Source: CAKZML01 sp963823435
GTDB taxonomy: Bacteria > Pseudomonadota > Gammaproteobacteria > Steroidobacterales > BM003
Reading direction: 5' to 3'
NCBI GenBank assembly: GCA_963823435.1
Contig: CAWGLN010000009.1
Span: 1 to 64,000 of the forward strand
DNA: 64,000 nt
Shown here: positions 1 to 8,822 of the stretch, one piece after another
Layout of the letters: every line of letters begins with the position of its first letter
How positions within the stretch are numbered: the stretch's first letter is position 1
Position numbers and translations under genes: made by a program
The notes under the pieces: model-generated
The model's input: the letters and a program-made list of their open reading frames with translations, nothing else
Databases searched by the model: none
Told to the model about the DNA's origin: nothing

Positions 1-1599
1 GTATTTTGCCAGCGCGGCGCCCAGTGAGAGAATTCTCGTGTTATCCACGCAGGAACCCATATGAAGGACCGGCGGTATGCCCAGTGCGCGACAGACTTCT
101 GCAAGCCCGGGGCCCGCCATGTCGGCCGCCTCAGGCATCATTTGCCCGGCTTTGCCGTTGGCCACCGCGGAGCAACCCGTTACCAGCACCAGGATATCGT
201 TTTCGATCAGCCGGCGGGTCAATGTGACGTGCCCGTAGTCCTGCGGAATTTTCGGGTTACTGCAGCCAACCACCGCCACCGCGCCGCGAATCTTGCCCGC
301 CTTGATCGCCGCGACCAAGGGCTCCGGCGTACCACCCAGGGCACCCAGAATTGCCTCGACGGAAAAGCCAGCCATCATCTCTACCGTGCCTTGCGGAATC
401 CTGACCCGCTCGGGGTTGCGGTTTGCGTAAGCCTCGACGCCGCGCCGCACGATTTCCCTGCCTATTTCCAGACCGCGATGGGGATCGAAGGAAATATGTG
501 TCGCGCCGGCAAATTTGGCCTTGTCTGCCGTGGATATCACGACAGTATGGAAGCACTTCGCAACGTCTACGACAGACGGCATGATGCACTGATAGTCCAC
601 GACCATGGCGTCCAGCGCGCCGGTCAGCATGACCAGTTCCTGCATCAAATGATTACCAACCATCGGCAACCCTTTGCGCATCTGCAGTTCATTTCCGGTG
701 CAACACAGCCCGACCAGGTTTATGCCCTCGGCACCCTTCTCTTTCGCCAGCGCTATCAGCCCCGGATCCTCGGCGGCTTGCATGATGACATCCGAGAGCA
801 CCGGATTGTGCCCATGCAATGCGATGTTGACGCACTCCGTGCGCAGGGCACCCAGATTCACCGAAGATTTTATTGGCTTGGGCGTGCCGAACATCACATC
901 GGACAGTTCGGTGGCAATCATCGAGCCGCCCCAGCCATCCGACAGGCTGGTGCGCAAACCGTGCAACAGGATATTCACATAGTCGTTATCCACCCCCATG
1001 TGGGTCCGGTGAAGCATTTCAACGGTTTCGCGATCAATACCCCTGGGTGTGATGCCGAGCTTATCCAGCAAATTCCTGCGCTGTTCGGGCAGCCTGCCCA
1101 GGAAGCCGATGGCATCTTTACGACTGCCATAGTCCTCCATCATGGCCTCGGCCAGTTCACTCGCCACCTCGCCGAGCGCCCTGTCTTCGGCTTCAATTCC
1201 CCACTCCGCGGCCAGCGCATAGAGCTTGCCTTGGTCGCGAATCTCGTAGCCGCTGGTCTCGCCGGCGGCCAGGGAACCGAACACCTCCAGAATGTCACGC
1301 CCATGATCAGAGTGAGCAGCCGCACCAGCCGCAATGGTCCGCCCAAGATTGCGCGCCACAATAATGTCGGCATCAGCGCCACAGACGCCTTTTTGCGGAC
1401 CCTGGCCAAAAGGATCAACCCGGCAGGGACCCATCGCACAATTTCGGCAGCTGACACCCATTGAGCAGTAACCGCACTGCGGTTTCTGAGCGGCGAGTCT
1501 GTCCCACACCGTTTCGATTCCTTCCTCGCGCGCTCTTACCAGCATTTCGCGGGTATCATTGTTAATGCTTAGTTTGCGTACATTGTCTGAAGCATCCAT
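1..1599 (-). CDS. cooS: Ni-Fe carbon monoxide dehydrogenase catalytic subunit (CooS), partial
   Basis: Oxidises CO to CO2 in the cytoplasm and passes electrons to a ferredoxin. 533 codons are visible from ATG at 1599; the C-terminus (the family is about 640 residues) lies beyond the left edge. B-cluster cysteines C51, C54, C59 and C73 have the family spacing. Ni-Fe-S C-cluster ligands are all recognisable: H262 (HGHNP), C300 (LCCTGNE), C338 (DYQC), C446 (VGCSN), C476 (TGCS), C517 (MGSC). The D-cluster region has C42-x2-C45 and a serine at position 50 where the CX7C type has its second cysteine. The frame is open throughout. It follows cooF by 41 bp on the same strand, so co-transcription is likely. 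Identity is from motif and whole-sequence resemblance and is firm; direction of use in vivo is inferred. Confidence 0.95.
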   Translation of the reverse strand, partial: MDASDNVRKLSINNDTREMLVRAREEGIETVWDRLAAQKPQCGYCSMGVSCRNCAMGPCRVDPFGQGPQKGVCGADADIIVARNLGRTIAAGAAAHSDHGRDILEVFGSLAAGETSGYEIRDQGKLYALAAEWGIEAEDRALGEVASELAEAMMEDYGSRKDAIGFLGRLPEQRRNLLDKLGITPRGIDRETVEMLHRTHMGVDNDYVNILLHGLRTSLSDGWGGSMIATELSDVMFGTPKPIKSSVNLGALRTECVNIALHGHNPVLSDVIMQAAEDPGLIALAKEKGAEGINLVGLCCTGNELQMRKGLPMVGNHLMQELVMLTGALDAMVVDYQCIMPSVVDVAKCFHTVVISTADKAKFAGATHISFDPHRGLEIGREIVRRGVEAYANRNPERVRIPQGTVEMMAGFSVEAILGALGGTPEPLVAAIKAGKIRGAVAVVGCSNPKIPQDYGHVTLTRRLIENDILVLVTGCSAVANGKAGQMMPEAADMAGPGLAEVCRALGIPPVLHMGSCVDNTRILSLGAALAKY

Positions 1600-1640
1600 G
1601 TCAGATTCCCCCGCTCAATTCCGTGATAGACTCGCCCCAC

Positions 1641-2222
1641 TTACGCCAACCTGCGACGGTCGCCGGCTCGTCCAGTCCGATCATGCAAGGTGGTGGCCGC
1701 AAGTGCCGTCTCTGACTGCCGCAGTCGCCCCGCAGCGATCAGTTCATTCAGCTCGCCAAATACCAGCGCATCCACCTTGCACGCCTCTACGCAGGCCGGT
1801 TCGGACCGCCTCCGCGCAGGCGATCAACGCAACCGTCGCACTTCGTCGCGACAATACGCTGTGGCATTCCGTTGGCTTGCTCGTGAAAGGTTACGGCGTC
1901 GAACGGGCACACCATTGCGCACATCGCACAGGCAATGCATTTGTGAATGTCGACCAGGACCAGGTCCTGTCTCCGTCTCGCGGGTGATCGCGCCGGTCGG
2001 ACATACCTGTCCGCAGGGCGCGGGATTACAGTGGTGACAGCGTACAGGGAACGACGTATTCAACGCCGGTCCTGGCTCCACGTGTATACGGGTTCTGGGT
2101 AACGGATCCTCGACCAGGGCGGTCGCCGCGACTTTGCTTTGAGAATGCTCCATCGCACACGCAAACTCGCACTGTCGGCATCCAATGCAACGCTCAGGAT
2201 TGATGAATACAGATCGCATCAT
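1641..2222 (-). CDS. cooF: CooF-like 4Fe-4S ferredoxin, two apparent frameshifts
   Basis: Electron-transfer protein expected to accept electrons from CooS. Four cysteine groups appear in order: CIGCRQCEFAC near the N-terminus, CHHCNPAPCGQVC, then after a frame change CIACAMCAMVC, and CDGC followed by CVEAC, enough for four 4Fe-4S clusters as in CooF/HycB-type proteins. The total span of 194 codons fits that family. Reading the later motifs requires a one-base shift near 1975 and another near 1800. ATG at 2222 is preceded by GGCGAGGTG. The essential cysteines are intact across the breaks, which argues for sequencing error rather than decay. Confidence 0.85.
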
Positions 2223-2672
2223 CACCTCGCCATCCATGTGCCTAAAAAGCTGGTTGCACAAGAGTGTCAGCCTGGCTTTGCGTTGACAATTCGTGCTTGT
2301 ACTTAGCAAATATCCGGCCAGCGTATTACGTCGTTCATACAAGGTTTCTTTCGCTACAGACCGTCGGTATGACGGCAATTCACCGGCAATGTGCAGGCTG
2401 AAGAAAGCATGGAATACCTTCGACAAGTACATCCGCCAGGACCGGTTCCAGCCCAGGTTGCGAACTTGACAACCTGACAGGATCTGCACAGAGCTGGCGG
2501 GCCTTTCTACCGCGAAAAGAAAGCTCAGCCCATCGTCCCACTGGGCTGGTTGAGGAGTGACGGAGGTCAAACACAGGTACAAAAGCATGCATCGGGTCGC
2601 TGGCAGGCGGCTTGCACGGATTCAGTCGTCACGGCCGGCGCCTGCGATCGACCGGAGACTTCGCCGAAGCAA
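2223..2672. other. 450-bp spacer upstream of cooF, no recognised gene
   Basis: Open stretches exist on the minus strand (one of 70 codons at 2380-2592, and an upward extension of the cooF frame to 2588), but neither has recognisable domains or a convincing start. With frameshifts so common here, a damaged small gene cannot be excluded. Otherwise it is the likely place for a promoter or regulator site for cooFS. I do not see a clear CooA-type operator. Confidence 0.35.
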
Positions 2673-3423
2673 TCAGCCGCATAGCAGTCCGATGACCACT
2701 TCCGGCAAGACCTGGCTTTCGATCATGCAGTCCGGGAACTGATTGCCTGCACACGCGTGGTCAATTGGCATTGGGACCTCTCCACACAGGGGCAGCTGCC
2801 CTGGGGCTCGGACCGGGAGCACTATTCCGCCCGGTCGATAGCTGGCAAAGTAATTTACCAGCGCGTCTACATCATCCGGTCGCAGTTCTCTGAGTTCATG
2901 CATCATGGCCTCGAACTGCGCCTCGCGGTCACCACCCAAATAGGCCTCAATGGCGTAGCGCAGATAATCCAGGCGTTGCCCGTGCAGCGGAATCCCTACG
3001 GCATACGCGGCATCTTCACTATCCGGTGACACGTGGCAGAGCGCACAGTGTTGCTGGTATAAAAGAGCGCCCCTGGCTGCGAGATCCCTGTCAAACTCCT
3101 GCCCGGACGAGCCTCTTTCCTTGCCCGCATAGTAGTCGGCGACCTCTGTCACCTGCGATTCCGACAGCATCGCGACCGTCTCGCACATGCGCGGCTCATG
3201 GGCACAGGACCTGGCGCCGTCCACATAAGAAAGGATTGCGTCCTCTATGTGTTCTGCCGGTATGCCGGCGATCACCGGAACCATCGGAAGATCCTGCCCC
3301 ATGCCATCGCGTGCCATGGCATTCAGCACATCTTTCCAGGACCGCTGCCGTCCCGATCAACGGCAGCGGCGCCAGCAGAAACACAAGGCAGACGCGTAAC
3401 AAGTCGGGCAGCAAACGGCGCAT
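2673..3423 (-). CDS. Di-heme cytochrome c (c4/c553-like), one frameshift
   Basis: Periplasmic electron carrier. ATG at 3423, preceded by GGGGGAAG, opens a hydrophobic signal peptide ending near TAA. The first heme site is CAECH; a frame change near 3312 leads into sequence continuing as in tandem-domain c-type cytochromes, with the second heme site CALCH near the middle. Both sites survive, so the gene is probably functional and the frameshift an error. It lies 450 bp upstream of cooF on the same strand. It could carry electrons from CO oxidation towards a terminal oxidase, but CooS/CooF are cytoplasmic and this protein is exported, so a membrane link would be needed; the functional pairing is inference. 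Confidence 0.75.
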
Positions 3424-3628
3424 AATCTTCCCCCCCGGGTTTGTGCTTCCCTGGAATGGCCTGAGCTTACTCTCTCCCAGGGCTTATCAAAACAGGCGCT
3501 TAAGCGCGATCGGCTCAGCCGTCCCTTTGCATGGCAGATCCACGGTGCACGGACGAGACAGATCAGGCATCAAAAAAACCAAACCAGCACCATCGTGTGA
3601 TGATCACCTGTGATAGTTCAATCCCCGC

Positions 3629-5369
3629 CTAAGGCGCCATTTGGTAGGCATCGCGCTGTGAAAACACCCGCTCGTTCCAGACGCGGCCCGCTCGGGCTGC
3701 GTCTGCTGCAGGCTTGCGAATCATCTTGAGACACTGCGCCATCTGTGCGTTGGTACTGGTGGGCTTGTTGTACAACTCAAGCGCGAAATGAGACATATCG
3801 CGAACCAGGCAATCAAAGATCTGGTCAACCAGGTCTTCGTCAATTTTCAGAATAGCCGCGTTCTCGAGGATCAACTGGGCATACACAACCAGCGCGAAGA
3901 TCTCACCGCCGGTCAGCAAGAAATCGATGTCCTTCATTTGCTCCGGCGTGGGCGATGCCGTCGCCAAAAGATCACGGAACCCCTGCGCCTGTTCCAGAAA
4001 CAGACACGACATTTGGCTGATTGAAACCCTTGAAGGCCTGTTGCCAGTCATGGAAACGAATCTTGCTCAAACCTCGCGCCGGCCCCTGGTTGAAAAGGAA
4101 GTCATCGTTGCCTGGCTCATCCCGGGTCGCCACCGGCGGGTACGTAGCCGGATTGAAGAAGTAATTCGGCATGAATTTTACGATCAGGGCGATATTGACA
4201 TGTACGGTGCCCTCCAGTTTTGGCAAGGCACGGATGTCGATTGCCGCCTGGGTAAAATACATGTCCTTTTCGAATCCCTTTGCCGCAATCACGTCCCACA
4301 TCAGGTTAATGACTTCTTCGCCCTGGGTGGTGACCTTCATCTTGGTCATTGGGTTAAACAGCAGGTATCGCCGATCCTCGCTGGATGCCGTGCGCATGTA
4401 ATCCGCAGCACGCAAGGCAAACAGTTTCATCGCCACGAGACGTGCGTAGGCATCGGTAAACAGACGCTTCACATGCGGGAAGTCGGTCACCGACATGTTG
4501 TAAAGCTTGCGATAGGCGGCGTGATGGATGGCCTCGTAAAAGGCGTGTGTGCATATACCGATAGAGGCCCAGCCCAGGTTGTATTTGCCGATATTCACGG
4601 TATTCAACGCGGCGTTCCAGGCGTCCTGACCACGATGCAGGATGTCGTCATCTGTCAGTGGGTAGTCATTCAGCTTGTATTCAGAGACATAGCTCTGGCT
4701 GGCAACCACATTCTTCACAAGCTCGTAACACGGGTGGGTGGAGTCCGCCGCAAAGAACAGATACTCGTCGCTGTCTGCAAACTTGCCAAAAGTGGAAGCC
4801 ATCGCAGCCTTGTTGCCATTACCGATGTAATACTTGCTGCCGTTGGCGCGATACTTGCCGTCGCCAGCTTGCGAGACGATCATGTCAGTGGAATAAATGT
4901 CGGCGCCATGGGTTTTCTCCGACAGACCGAAAGCGAATATGCCGCCTTCGCGCAACGCTTGCGCGGCACGTTGTTTGAGCGTTTCGTTGGAACTCATCCA
5001 GATGGGTCCCAGACCCAGTACGCTGACCTGCCAGGTATACCAGTAAGGCAGACCGTAAAATCCGAGTATTTCGGCAAACTCGCAGATACGCCAGGTATCC
5101 CAGCGTGAATCGTCAGCACCGTATCCGGCCGGCGTACACATCGTGGCGAACATCCGCTCGTTTTTGACAAAGTCCAGAAATTCCGCATACCACTCCTGGC
5201 CGTAATAATCCTTCTGCAACTGATTATTACCGCGGCGCTCGAAGAAACCGACGAGTTTGGCCATGAGCTCGGCAGACCTGGCGTCGGAATAGCGCGGGCG
5301 GAGTTTGCCGGGATTTAACAGGATCATCATCGCGGTCCTCTGTTTGAAGGCAGCTTCGAGTCTACTCAT
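3629..5369 (-). CDS. Acyl-CoA dehydrogenase (FadE-like), one frameshift
   Basis: FAD-dependent enzyme of fatty-acid beta-oxidation, about 580 residues, matching the larger bacterial acyl-CoA dehydrogenases. The N-terminal helical domain, the central beta domain (IFAFGLSEKTHGADIYSTD) and the C-terminal helical bundle are all recognisable. The C-terminal 120 or so residues are in another frame; the switch lies near 4010-4030. The start at ATG 5369 is preferred because GGGGTGGTTA lies directly upstream; a GTG at 5399 is the alternative. It stands apart from the CODH genes by about 200 bp. Confidence 0.85.
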
Positions 5370-5458
5370 TAACCACCCCGGGGCAATACGATATTCCACT
5401 ACAAGTCACCTGACCCCGGGTGCCAGTCTCCTCAAGCGGCCGCCTGACCGGGCATCGA

Positions 5459-6988
5459 TTATGTTTCCGAAGTCACGTCTTGTATCCGGCTGAATAACAG
5501 GGTCAGGCCGAACATCAGTCCGATCACGGGTATCAGCAGCCAGGCGCTGGGCCAGATCGCCGCGGCGACAAATCCTGCCAGCGATGCCACGGCCGCCGTC
5601 ATGGCGTAGGGCAACTGGGTGCGCACGTGCTCCACATGGGAACAACCTGCCCCCATGGAGGACATGATGGTGGTATCCGATATGGGAGAGGCGTGATCGC
5701 CAAACAGACCGCCGCTGAGAACCGCCGCGAGCACCAGGTGGATGGGAAGACCGCTTTGTAACGCCAGGGGCAGCGCTATGGGCATGAGGATGGCGTAGCA
5801 GCCCCAGGCCGAACCGGTGGCGAATGAGATCGCCGCGCCCGCCAGGAACACCAGGGCCGGCACCAGTAGTGGTGAAACCGAGTGCTGTACTGCCCCTGCC
5901 ACGTACACGCCCGTACCCAGTTCATCGCAACAGGCGCCCAGGGACCAGGCCAGGGCAAGAATGGCCAGCACGCCGCGCATACCCAGGGCGCCCGTGCCCC
6001 AGTTTTTTACTATGGTGCCCAGGGGCAGTACGCCCTGCACCAGGAGACCTGCTGCCAGCACAAGCGCACCGGCAACAAAACCAGCGGTCACCGCGAGCAC
6101 GCTGCGCCCGGCGGCCAGTGCATCGAGCACACCCCTGCCGGGAAACCCGCCTGTCCACAGGAGCACAATCGCGATCACCAGCGCCACGACACCCAGCGCC
6201 AGTACCCCAATGCTAGCGCCGGGAAGACTTGCCGGGATCGCGGCATCGGAAGCCTGCAAATTACCCGGCGCGGGCGGAGCTTTTTCAGCCTCGCGACGCT
6301 CGGCAGAGCGCATGGGTCCGAAGTCGACCCCCGAGAGGCCGATCAACGGCACCAGCAGCAGGCTGGCGATGGCGTAGAACTGGAAAGGAATCGAATTCAG
6401 GTAGGCAAGCACAGGCTGCTGGTCAATCGACAAATCGGTATACTCGCCGGCCAGCAGGCTGATTACATAGGCTGCCCAGGAGGTTATCGGTACCAGCAGG
6501 CAGATGGGCGAGGCAGTGGAGTCGATGAGGTAGGCGAGCTTTTCGCGAGAGATCCTGAGCCGATCAAACAGCGGGGCAAACAAGGGTCCCAGGATAAGGG
6601 GATTGGCGGAGTCGCTGAAGAAAATGACCAGCCCTGAGCCCCACACCGCACCGTGGGCACGCGGCCTGTTGGTGACCAGCCGCGACAGGGATGCGGCGAA
6701 TGCCTCGGCGACACCGGAGCGGACCACCACCTGCACGAACCCCCCGATGCACAGCATCAACAGGATGACGCTGGCATTCCACGGATTGGTCAGTTGCACC
6801 AACAGGAAGTCCTCCGCCAGGGCGCGCAGTCCAACCAGGGGATTCCAGGCATGCAGCATGCTTACCCCCAGCCACAGGCCGAAGAACAGCGAGAGGACCA
6901 CTCGCCGGGTCCACACCGAGAGCACGATAGCCAGCAGCGGGGGCAGCAAAGAGATCCAGCCTACGGTGTCCGCCGCGGTTGATATCAC
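5459..6988 (-). CDS. NhaC-family Na+/H+ antiporter
   Basis: Inner-membrane transporter of 509 residues with roughly a dozen hydrophobic segments. Typical NhaC-type signatures include FFSDSANPLILGPLFAPL in the first half and GDHASPISDTTIMSS near residue 430, the acidic and serine-rich transport motif. Substrate could be sodium/proton or an organic acid exchange, since the superfamily is broad. Its ATG overlaps the stop of the preceding saccharopine-dehydrogenase-like gene by 4 bp, so the two are translationally coupled, hinting that the transporter serves that gene's metabolite. Confidence 0.85.
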   Translation of the reverse strand: MISTAADTVGWISLLPPLLAIVLSVWTRRVVLSLFFGLWLGVSMLHAWNPLVGLRALAEDFLLVQLTNPWNASVILLMLCIGGFVQVVVRSGVAEAFAASLSRLVTNRPRAHGAVWGSGLVIFFSDSANPLILGPLFAPLFDRLRISREKLAYLIDSTASPICLLVPITSWAAYVISLLAGEYTDLSIDQQPVLAYLNSIPFQFYAIASLLLVPLIGLSGVDFGPMRSAERREAEKAPPAPGNLQASDAAIPASLPGASIGVLALGVVALVIAIVLLWTGGFPGRGVLDALAAGRSVLAVTAGFVAGALVLAAGLLVQGVLPLGTIVKNWGTGALGMRGVLAILALAWSLGACCDELGTGVYVAGAVQHSVSPLLVPALVFLAGAAISFATGSAWGCYAILMPIALPLALQSGLPIHLVLAAVLSGGLFGDHASPISDTTIMSSMGAGCSHVEHVRTQLPYAMTAAVASLAGFVAAAIWPSAWLLIPVIGLMFGLTLLFSRIQDVTSET

Positions 6989-8142
6989 CCGGCGCTTTCC
7001 ACGATAGCGATACCGCGACGTGACAGTTGCTCAACCAGGGTCGCCCAGGGCATGTGTTGGATGGGCGATAGCAGACCGCGGTCCTTGATCTCACCGCTGG
7101 CGAGCATCTGCGCAGCAATACTGGCGGGAAATCCTACCGTGCGATTCATGGCCATCAAACCGGTGGTGCGGTCACGAAAGTCGATAAGTTCCAGGACCAG
7201 GCGGTCGCTGGCGCCACCCTCACCACGTGCTTCCACACGCAAGATCACCGCATCGCGCTGCCCGGGGGCATATTGCAGCCTCGGCTCCAGGTGTCTGATC
7301 ATGAATTCGCGCGGCGTGACCGCGCCCAGTCCCGGTACCGGTTTTTGCTCAAGAAAACCCAGCCCCACCAGCGCGCGCCACAGGGACACGTGCCCCGGCC
7401 AACGCAACGCATAGCGCCCGACTTCCTGGGCCGAGTCGGCAATACCAAAGCGCCGGGCGTACTCCGCCGCATCGCCATTGGGATAGGCCTCCAGCGAACC
7501 GAAAGGCGAAAACTCTACGGTGTGCACCATGTCTTCATCGAAAATATTCTCGGCCGCCACCTCCACGATGGAGCCCCGGCGTACCAGCCTCGACGGACGG
7601 GCGTAAGCATTCAGCACCCCCTCCCAGGTCCAGCTGATGCGATAGCGAAGGGGATTATCGTCGGCGCCTGCCTCGGGGATACCACCGCCGTAACTTAGAA
7701 GATGGGTAACTCGATCGAAACGCCGGATCGCCTCGGCCGCCATCACCAGGTCAATGCCCGGGTCCAATCCCATCTCGGGCAGCATGGCCACCCCCGCTTC
7801 CCGGGCCGCCGCATCCAGGTCACGCAGGTCATGGTCGTAATAGGTATTCACAAGGTGCACACCGGCAGCGATACAGGCTTGAGCTACGCTGCGGATAAAT
7901 TGACGTGGCAACATATCCACGACCACGTCGAAACCACCGCCGACCAAAGCGGCCAGCGCTGCGGTATCACTGGCATCCAGCACAACCGCCTGCAGCTTGT
8001 CGCTGCCGGCCTGCTCACAGGCCGCTTGCGCCACCTGCAGATCGGCGTCGGCGCAGGTCACCTGCCTGACTGCCACGCTGGCGGCAAGGTCATGCACAAC
8101 CGCCCGACCTTGCAGACCGCATCCAATCACCAGGATCTTCAC
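6985..8142 (-). CDS. Saccharopine-dehydrogenase-like NAD(P)-binding protein
   Basis: Rossmann-fold oxidoreductase of 385 residues. The N-terminus VKILVIGCGLQGRAVVHDLA is a GxGxxG dinucleotide-binding motif, followed by the ADAD acidic strand end and the LPEMGLDPGID segment typical of saccharopine dehydrogenase / lysine-dehydrogenase-like proteins. GTG at 8142 is the likely start, with GGGAG about 9 bases upstream. It overlaps the following NhaC-type transporter by 4 bp, suggesting joint handling of an amino-acid-derived substrate. The exact substrate cannot be read from sequence. Confidence 0.8.
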   Translation of the reverse strand: MKILVIGCGLQGRAVVHDLAASVAVRQVTCADADLQVAQAACEQAGSDKLQAVVLDASDTAALAALVGGGFDVVVDMLPRQFIRSVAQACIAAGVHLVNTYYDHDLRDLDAAAREAGVAMLPEMGLDPGIDLVMAAEAIRRFDRVTHLLSYGGGIPEAGADDNPLRYRISWTWEGVLNAYARPSRLVRRGSIVEVAAENIFDEDMVHTVEFSPFGSLEAYPNGDAAEYARRFGIADSAQEVGRYALRWPGHVSLWRALVGLGFLEQKPVPGLGAVTPREFMIRHLEPRLQYAPGQRDAVILRVEARGEGGASDRLVLELIDFRDRTTGLMAMNRTVGFPASIAAQMLASGEIKDRGLLSPIQHMPWATLVEQLSRRGIAIVESAG

Positions 8143-8281
8143 AACGTTGTTCTCCCACCAGCAGAATATACCGGCCCATTCTGCTGGGCGGGCGGGCAAA
8201 CAAGCAACCGCTCTCTCTAAAGTCAGCGATGGGTATGTTGCCTCGACCGCTTGAGGTCCCCGCTGCCTGCAGAAACTATTT

Positions 8282-8497
8282 CCTGGAGCCTCTGGTTTTT
8301 TCCGGACGAAGTAAATGGTGAGCGAAAAGGTTCAGATTCAAGGCGCAAGCCAGGCGCAGGTAAGCCGGATGCGTAGGGTGCACTCTGTGCACCGATCGCC
8401 ATGGTGCGTGAAACGCACCCTACGGTGAAGATCGGCAACGCAGAAGCTGGAGCTTTTAGCCACAAGATACGAGTTCAGGAGCAGATCAGGGTGCTCC
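8282..8497 (-). repeat. Intercistronic palindromic element, copy R1 (degenerate, nested insertion)
   Basis: Third and most diverged of three tandem copies between prfC and the saccharopine-dehydrogenase-like gene. It keeps the terminal inverted repeat (GGAGCCTCTG / ATCAGGGTGCTCC) and flank sequence GTGAGCGAAAAGGTTCAGATT. Its central stem is replaced by a different palindrome at 8371-8424. Orientation is given by the direction of the neighbouring genes. Confidence 0.85.
8371..8424. repeat. Nested palindrome (GTAGGGTGC...GCACCCTAC) inside R1
   Basis: Inverted repeat with arms GCGTAGGGTGC and GCACCCTACG around a spacer holding GTGCACCGATCGCCATGGTGC. It occupies the place where other copies have their own central stem. 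Similar GTAGGGTGC palindromes are common REP-like repeats in Proteobacteria, so this appears to be a second repeat family inserted into the first. Confidence 0.7.
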
Positions 8498-8659
8498 AGG
8501 GAGCCTCTGATTTGTTCCGGACAAAGTAGATTGTGAGCGAAAGGATTCAGATTCAAGACGCCGATCGCACGCAATAGCTGGCTATTGTGAAGATCGGCAA
8601 CGCCGAAGCTGGAGCCTTTAGCCGCAAGATACGAGTGCGGGAGCAGATCAGGGTGCTCC
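8498..8659 (-). repeat. Intercistronic palindromic element, copy R2
   Basis: Middle tandem copy, starting AGGGAGCCTCTGATTTG and ending ATCAGGGTGCTCC. Nearly identical to R3 over its full length. The central stem is GCCGATC...GATCGGC enclosing CAATAGC/GCTATTG. The element as a whole reads as one imperfect palindrome with arms of about 80 bp. Confidence 0.9.
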
Positions 8660-8822
8660 AGGGAGCCTCTGATTTGTTCCGGACAAAGTAGATTGTGAGC
8701 GAAAGGATTCAGATTCAAGACGCCGATCGCACGCAATAGCTGGCTATTGTGAAGATCGGCAACGCAGAAGCTGGAGCCTTTAGCCGCAAGATACGAGTGC
8801 GGGAGCAGATCAGAGGCTCCCT
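8660..8822 (-). repeat. Intercistronic palindromic element, copy R3, abutting the prfC stop
   Basis: Best-preserved copy with both ends intact: AGGGAGCCTCTGAT at the distal end and ATCAGAGGCTCCCT at the prfC side. The last bases overlap the prfC TAG codon (8821-8823), so the transcript reads TAGGGAGCCTCTGAT straight from the stop codon. Shares its sequence with R2 and, more loosely, with copies near wrbA, purN, dcd and rsxAB. Confidence 0.92.

Noticed and set aside
61..1464. 467-codon open frame on the plus strand
   Set aside because: It is antisense to cooS, whose minus-strand frame carries all CODH ligands; the plus-strand protein has no recognisable domain.
3597..3607. GTGATGATCAC palindrome upstream of the cytochrome as a CRP/CooA-type operator
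   Set aside because: Half-site spacing does not fit the CRP consensus (TGTGA-N6-TCACA) or the CooA-type site; such short palindromes occur by chance.
3927..5108. 393-codon plus-strand frame
   Set aside because: Antisense to the acyl-CoA dehydrogenase; composition is that of a shadow frame in high-GC DNA.
8282..8822. Tandem repeats considered as a CRISPR array
   Set aside because: Units are about 160 bp, contiguous without spacers, and no cas genes are present.
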